64,000 bases of DNA. It comes from Roseisalinus antarcticus. GTDB lineage: Bacteria; Pseudomonadota; Alphaproteobacteria; Rhodobacterales; Rhodobacteraceae. A model generated the notes under the pieces. The model had not been told where the DNA came from. It made no database searches and saw nothing but the letters and a program-made list of their open reading frames with translations. A program made the position numbers and the translations under genes. This document shows positions 60,699 through 64,000 of this stretch, in pieces; within the stretch, counting starts at the first letter, position 1, and each line of letters opens with the position of its first letter. Location: the NCBI RefSeq assembly GCF_900172355.1, contig NZ_FWFZ01000011.1, positions 1-64,000 of the forward strand. Direction: 5' to 3'.

Positions 60699-61361
60699 TT
60701 AACGGTTGCGCTGGCCGCGGGCGATGGCCCGGCCAAGCTGAGCGGCGATCTGGCCGCGGCTTTTCTCGAAACCCCGCGCGTCGGGGGTCGAGATGTGCAT
60801 GGTCACGTTGACCGGCGCCCCGCCGCCGCCCGCGCGGACGCCAAGCTTGCCGTCGGGGCCGCGCGACAGGGGCATGATCGCCTCCGGTCCCGCCTCGCCC
60901 ATCAGGCCGGTGCCGCCGCGCATCGGAAAGGTGGTCGGGCCCGAAACGACGCCGCCGGTGGCGAAGGGCATGACCCGGCCCTGAGCAAAGCTGCCGCCCT
61001 TCTCGAACGGCATCATGCCGGACACCAGCGCGTTGACCCCGTTCGACAGCAACCCGCCCATGTGATCCGCCACCGGCGAGATCGCCGCCGAATAGGCGGT
61101 GTCGGCCATCGAGCGGGCCAGCGACGAGAACGTGTCCGACAGGGTCTTGCCGTCGAAGACCAGCCCCTCGAAGGCCCGCCGCAGCCCGCTGGAAAAGCCG
61201 CGCTCCACGTTGCCCAGGTCGCGCACGACGCTGCCCAGCGTGCCCTGGGTGCGCGACAGCTGATCGGTGAAGGCCGCCGTCAGCGCGCCGGTGCGGCCGA
61301 GCGTGTCGCCCAGGGCATCGACCTCGGCGTCCAGCTCTTCGAAATCGCGTTCGTCAGTCAT
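60699..61361 (-). CDS. GTA g11, tape measure protein
   Basis: A 220-residue, mostly helical protein, very short for a tape measure, in line with the short GTA tail. It has LSRTQGTLGSVVRDLGNVER, a hydrophobic central segment (SMADTAYSAAISPVADHMG) and the Gly-rich C-terminus MGEAGPEAIMPLSRGPDGKL common in small phage tape measures. ATG 61361 follows AAAGGA and overlaps the end of g10.1 by eight bases. Confidence 0.92.
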   Translation of the reverse strand: MTDERDFEELDAEVDALGDTLGRTGALTAAFTDQLSRTQGTLGSVVRDLGNVERGFSSGLRRAFEGLVFDGKTLSDTFSSLARSMADTAYSAAISPVADHMGGLLSNGVNALVSGMMPFEKGGSFAQGRVMPFATGGVVSGPTTFPMRGGTGLMGEAGPEAIMPLSRGPDGKLGVRAGGGGAPVNVTMHISTPDARGFEKSRGQIAAQLGRAIARGQRNR

Positions 61362-61563
61362 CTCTGCGTCCTTTCGGGTCGTCGGGATATGCCGCGGCCA
61401 GCTCTTCGAGCCGGGCCCGGGCCATCGGGGCCGCACCGGTCTGGTCGGCCCCGAGCATCAGCAGAAGCTCCGCCGGGGTCAGCGCCCAGAATTCCGCCGG
61501 GCGCAGGCCAAGGCCGCGGATCCCCGCGCGCATCAGCGCGGGCCAGTCGAACCGCGGGCTCAT
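61354..61563 (-). CDS. GTA g10.1, small tail assembly chaperone
   Basis: A 69-residue protein with FDWPALMRAGIRGLGLRPAEF and WALTPAELLLMLG, the recognised pattern of the small gene between g10 and g11. It overlaps g10 by ATGA. Like the paired chaperones of phage tails, it probably helps load the tape measure. Confidence 0.9.
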   Translation of the reverse strand: MSPRFDWPALMRAGIRGLGLRPAEFWALTPAELLLMLGADQTGAAPMARARLEELAAAYPDDPKGRRDD

Positions 61564-61874
61564 GAGGGCAGGCTGAAGGACCGGGCCAGCAGGGTGGCCG
61601 CGGCGCGGGCCGCTTCCACCGGACCGCCCTCGATGTCGGCGGTCAGCAGTTCGTCGGCCGTCACACGCCACCCCCCGCCGCGCAGGCCCGCGACGATCAG
61701 CGCCATCACCTCGCGCGAGGAGAAGGCCCCGCGCTCGAACCGCTCCACGAGGCCGACGAGCGTGTCGGCCTCCAGCTGCGCCTCAAGCTCGGCCAGCGCC
61801 CCGAGGGTGAGCTTCATCACCCGCGGAGTGCCGTCGACCGTGACCGAGACCTCGCCTGCGAAGGGATTGGCCAT
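61560..61874 (-). CDS. GTA g10, tail assembly chaperone-like protein
   Basis: A 104-residue protein typical of GTAs: NPFAGEVSVTVDGTPRVMKL, TLGALAELEAQLEADTLVGL and GGGWRVTADELLTADIEGG. The start overlaps the g9 stop by one base and the stop overlaps g10.1. It probably works with g10.1 in tail assembly. Confidence 0.93.
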   Translation of the reverse strand: MANPFAGEVSVTVDGTPRVMKLTLGALAELEAQLEADTLVGLVERFERGAFSSREVMALIVAGLRGGGWRVTADELLTADIEGGPVEAARAAATLLARSFSLPS

Positions 61875-62287
61875 CAGATGTCCGCCGTGAAGACCAGCGT
61901 GCCGGCCGAGGCCAGCGACAGCTCGAACGTGGCCTCGCCATCATAGGTGCCCGCGTATTCGATCGAGGTCACCAGGAACGGCCCCTCGACCACGCCGAAA
62001 TCGGGGATCACCACCTGGAAATCCGGGGTCTCGCCGGCGAAGAAGATCTGGCGCACGCGCTCGTCCGTGGCCGCGTCCTTGAACACGCCGGAGCCCGAGA
62101 TGCCTGCGGACTTCACACCCGCGCCGGCCAGAAGCTCGCGCCAGCCGCCGGATTCGAGGCTGGTGACGTCGATGGATTCGGCGTTGAAGTTCAGGCGGCT
62201 GGCGCGCAGGCCCGCCGCGGTTTCAAATTGACCGTCGCCGGTCATGTCGATCTTGACCAAAAGGTCCTTGCCGTTCTGGGCCGCCAT
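61874..62287 (-). CDS. GTA g9, major tail tube protein
   Basis: A 137-residue tail tube subunit: AAQNGKDLLVKIDMTGDGQF, SESIDVTSLESGGWRELLAG-like ESIDVTSLESGGWRELLAG, GISGSGVFKDAATDERVR and GEATFELSLASAGTLVF. AGGAGG lies eight bases before the ATG. As the second most abundant particle protein it has the strongest ribosome site in the tail genes. Confidence 0.95.
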   Translation of the reverse strand: MAAQNGKDLLVKIDMTGDGQFETAAGLRASRLNFNAESIDVTSLESGGWRELLAGAGVKSAGISGSGVFKDAATDERVRQIFFAGETPDFQVVIPDFGVVEGPFLVTSIEYAGTYDGEATFELSLASAGTLVFTADI

Positions 62288-62315
62288 GAGATGCGCCTCC
62301 TGAAGAGTTGTGAAT

Positions 62316-62726
62316 TCAGTCGTCTTCGACCCGCGCGTGAAACACGAGGTCGATCTGCCGGATGTCGTTGCGCCCGGTTTTCGCCGCCCTGGCCCGGTGA
62401 AAGGCCAGCGAGACAAGCCGCCCGCGGGCGAGCGTGAGGTCAGCGCCCGACAGGGTGTCGGACACCGCGCCCGCCGCCGCCTTTGCCCGGGCAAAGCCCT
62501 GGGCGGTCGAGATCACCGAAACGGTGAAGGCGTGCCGCGCCCCCCGCCCGGTCACGTCGGAGCGGTCGCGGACCGTCTCGGGGCCGAGCACCACATAGAG
62601 GTCGGGCGCCTCGCCGGGCGGAACCGCGTCGTAGATCGCGTCGCCCGCAAGGGCTGCGAGGGCGACGTCAACGGTCAGCGCGGTGTAGACCGCGCCCTGC
62701 AGGGCGACGGAAACGCCATAGGTCAT
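62316..62726 (-). CDS. GTA g8, tail terminator (DUF3168)
   Basis: A 136-residue protein: VALQGAVYTALTVDVALAAL, PPGEAPDLYVVLGPETVRDR and FTVSVISTAQGFARAKAAAG, the DUF3168 pattern. It ends the tail tube at the head side. It overlaps g7 by ATGA. Confidence 0.93.
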   Translation of the reverse strand: MTYGVSVALQGAVYTALTVDVALAALAGDAIYDAVPPGEAPDLYVVLGPETVRDRSDVTGRGARHAFTVSVISTAQGFARAKAAAGAVSDTLSGADLTLARGRLVSLAFHRARAAKTGRNDIRQIDLVFHARVEDD

Positions 62727-63061
62727 CGCACGAACTCCTCTTCGGCATGGCAGACGAGGTATTGCGCCCAGCGGTCGCTCTCGCCCACGGCGAGAATCCG
62801 GTAGAGCCGCGCCCCCTCGCGCAGCCGCTGGCCCGCCTTGGGACGCGAGGCCGCGCCATGGGGGGCCGCGCGCGTGGTGATCTTCAGGCGCAGCCGCGAC
62901 ATGGCCGCGCCGGGCCCCTTGGTCTCGGCCCCGGTGCGGGCGTCGATCTCGGCCCAGAGCTGACCGAGGGGCACCCAGGTGACGGCAAAGCCCCCCGCGC
63001 CGTCCGGGCTGCGGTCGGGCGCTTCAAGCACCAGCTTGCGGTTCAGGATCGGACGGACCAT
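62723..63061 (-). CDS. GTA g7, head-closure (stopper) protein
   Basis: A 112-residue head-tail adaptor of the SPP1 gp16-like family: RPILNRKLVLEAPDRSPDGA, GGFAVTWVPLGQLWAEIDAR and RLYRILAVGESD, ending LVCHAEEEFVR. It starts in the g6 stop codon (TGATG) and overlaps g8 by four bases. Confidence 0.92.
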   Translation of the reverse strand: MVRPILNRKLVLEAPDRSPDGAGGFAVTWVPLGQLWAEIDARTGAETKGPGAAMSRLRLKITTRAAPHGAASRPKAGQRLREGARLYRILAVGESDRWAQYLVCHAEEEFVR

Positions 63062-63657
63062 CAGCGGCCTCCTCCGAACAGGCGCACGGTGCGGTAGCGC
63101 TCGATCAGCGCGTTGACGCTGTAGGGCAGCGCGCCGCCCGAAAGACCCGCCTCGTGGCGGTAATCGTAGTAATGCGCGGCCAGCATCATCACCGCCTGCG
63201 CGAGATCCGCCGGCAGGTCCGACCATTCCGGCCCGAACCCGGCGATAAAGCGCATCTGCACGAAGCCGCCCGCAGGGATCGACGGCAGGCAGCCGTGCGT
63301 GGCCCGGATCCGCGGCCGCTGCATGTCGGGCGCCAACTGGATGTCGGCCAGATCGGCGCCGGTCTCCTGCCCGCCGCGATCCACGATCGCGAAGTCCTCC
63401 ATCGCGCTCACCGGGGCGACAGGCAGGGTCTGGGCGGTCTGGTCGCGCCAGAACGTCACGCTCCAGGAAAACGACCGCTCGATCAGGATCTTGCCGGTGC
63501 GCGCCTCGATCGCGGCCATCGCGGCGCGAAGATAGCTTTCGAGCACCGCATCCTGCAGGTCGTCCTCGCCAAAGCCGGTGCCAAGGCGCAAATGGTCTTT
63601 GAATTCCGCGACCGGAAGTGCGCTCTGAGGCACCGTGGTCTCTTCGATCAGCATCAT
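63061..63657 (-). CDS. GTA g6, head-tail connector protein
   Basis: A 198-residue connector protein with LIEETTVPQSALPVAEFKDH, AIEARTGKILIERSFSWSVT and MLAAHYYDYRHEAGLSGGAL, the pattern of phage connector proteins of the gp6 type. GGAG sits seven bases before ATG 63657. It is separated from the capsid gene by 157 bases that hold a hairpin. Confidence 0.93.
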   Translation of the reverse strand: MMLIEETTVPQSALPVAEFKDHLRLGTGFGEDDLQDAVLESYLRAAMAAIEARTGKILIERSFSWSVTFWRDQTAQTLPVAPVSAMEDFAIVDRGGQETGADLADIQLAPDMQRPRIRATHGCLPSIPAGGFVQMRFIAGFGPEWSDLPADLAQAVMMLAAHYYDYRHEAGLSGGALPYSVNALIERYRTVRLFGGGR

Positions 63658-63771
63658 GAAAACACTCCGATTTCCGGTCGTCCTATCCATCCGGACCGGA
63701 CGCGCCTCCCCTTGCCGCTCGGACGGATGAGAGCAGCTAGACGACAAGGGTGCAGGCGGCGCGCCCGGCCT

Positions 63772-63800
63772 GACACGGCCCCCCTGACAGGGGCCATGTC
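63772..63800 (-). terminator. Hairpin between capsid gene g5 and g6
   Basis: GACA-C-GGCCCC, loop of seven, GGGGCC-A-TGTC forms a stem just past the capsid stop codon. There is no T run, so it may be a partial terminator or a 3' stabiliser that lets capsid mRNA exceed tail mRNA. Confidence 0.6.
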
Positions 63801-63814
63801 CCGTGACCCGGCCG

Positions 63815-64000
63815 TTAGGCCGAGAATTGCAGAAGCTTGATCGCGGCGAAGTCGCTCACGCCGCCGCCCACGCGCTTGGTCGCGTAGAACAGCACGTGCG
63901 GCTTGGCCGAGAACGGGTCACGCAGAACGCGCAGGTCGGGGCGCTCGGCGATGGTGTAGCCCGCGCCGAAGTCGCCGAAGGCGATGGGCGTGGTGCCGGT
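63815..64000 (-). CDS. GTA g5, major capsid protein (C-terminal end only)
   Basis: The last 61 residues of an HK97-fold capsid protein, read on the minus strand and cut by the window edge. The visible part has PIAFGDFGAGYTIAERPDLR, VLRDPFSAKPHVLFYATKRV and GGGVSDFAAIKLLQFSA, close to the R. capsulatus GTA capsid. The stop TAA is at 63815-63817. The rest of g5 and genes g1-g4 lie beyond 64000. Confidence 0.95.
   Translation of the reverse strand, partial: TGTTPIAFGDFGAGYTIAERPDLRVLRDPFSAKPHVLFYATKRVGGGVSDFAAIKLLQFSA

Noticed and set aside
54515-64000. Region considered as a temperate prophage
   Set aside because: Gene order and gene sizes match the GTA cluster. No integrase, repressor, replication or lysis genes and no attachment sites are seen in the part visible.

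Overview
The window is a GC-rich bacterial chromosome segment, very probably from the Rhodobacterales (Roseobacter/Rhodobacter relatives). Several features point there: a gene transfer agent (GTA) structural cluster of the Rhodobacter capsulatus type next to cysE; the sulfate-assimilation order Lrp/AsnC regulator, cysG, DUF2849, cysI, cysH, DUF934, fpr; a pyruvate dehydrogenase E1 beta chain that carries its own lipoyl domain; and a monomeric isocitrate dehydrogenase. No rRNA or tRNA gene, insertion sequence or CRISPR array was recognised.

Layout, left to right. (1) 254-4659: an IclR regulator facing a two-gene amidohydrolase operon (D-aminoacylase type plus a COG3618 hydrolase), followed by a WYL regulator. 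(2) 4811-8553: an SbcD/SbcC-like nuclease-ATPase pair. (3) 8712-13622: lon, with a sigma-32-like promoter; a membrane protein of unknown role; and tgt. (4) 14048-17744: a DUF305 protein with a Met/Asp/His pentad array; an aspartic-protease-like domain fused to a RimK ATP-grasp ligase; and an arsR-arsC-aquaporin arsenic operon. (5) 17869-20964: sufT and sufA separated by a SatD/DUF3307 pair and an acetyltransferase. (6) 21323-29266: central and peripheral metabolism (tpiA, P450, FAH hydrolase, acyl-CoA synthetase, ketopantoate reductase family, icd). (7) 29301-35426: assimilatory sulfate reduction. (8) 35427-38432: a long gene-poor stretch, a membrane-anchored acidic repeat protein and infC with an ATA start. 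(9) 38570-44379: molybdenum hydroxylase small and medium subunits with XdhC and a molybdopterin-binding protein but no large subunit; a DUF3179 protein; two cyclophilins. (10) 44500-52314: pgk, class I aldolase, a lipoprotein, an FtsB-like protein, and the pdh operon with a VOC protein and a DUF5076-like protein inserted. (11) 52392-64000, all on the minus strand: a YeiH-type transporter, cysE, and GTA genes g15 back to the end of g5.

The gene sets fit together as follows. pgk, aldolase and pdhABC cover lower glycolysis to acetyl-CoA. cysG makes the siroheme that CysI needs, CysH makes sulfite, Fpr supplies electrons, and CysE makes the O-acetylserine acceptor. The GTA genes run in the expected order from capsid to tail fibre, many with start/stop overlaps, so this is a domesticated particle operon rather than a prophage with its own replication genes. 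Genes g1-g4 and the promoter lie beyond the right edge.

The least explained items are the SatD-DUF3307 pair between the suf genes; a perfect 24-bp palindrome before cysI whose core resembles the arsR operator; a 10-bp-arm palindrome at pdhA; the VOC gene inside the pdh operon; orphan CoxS/CoxM-like subunits; and the LEA-like acidic repeat protein.
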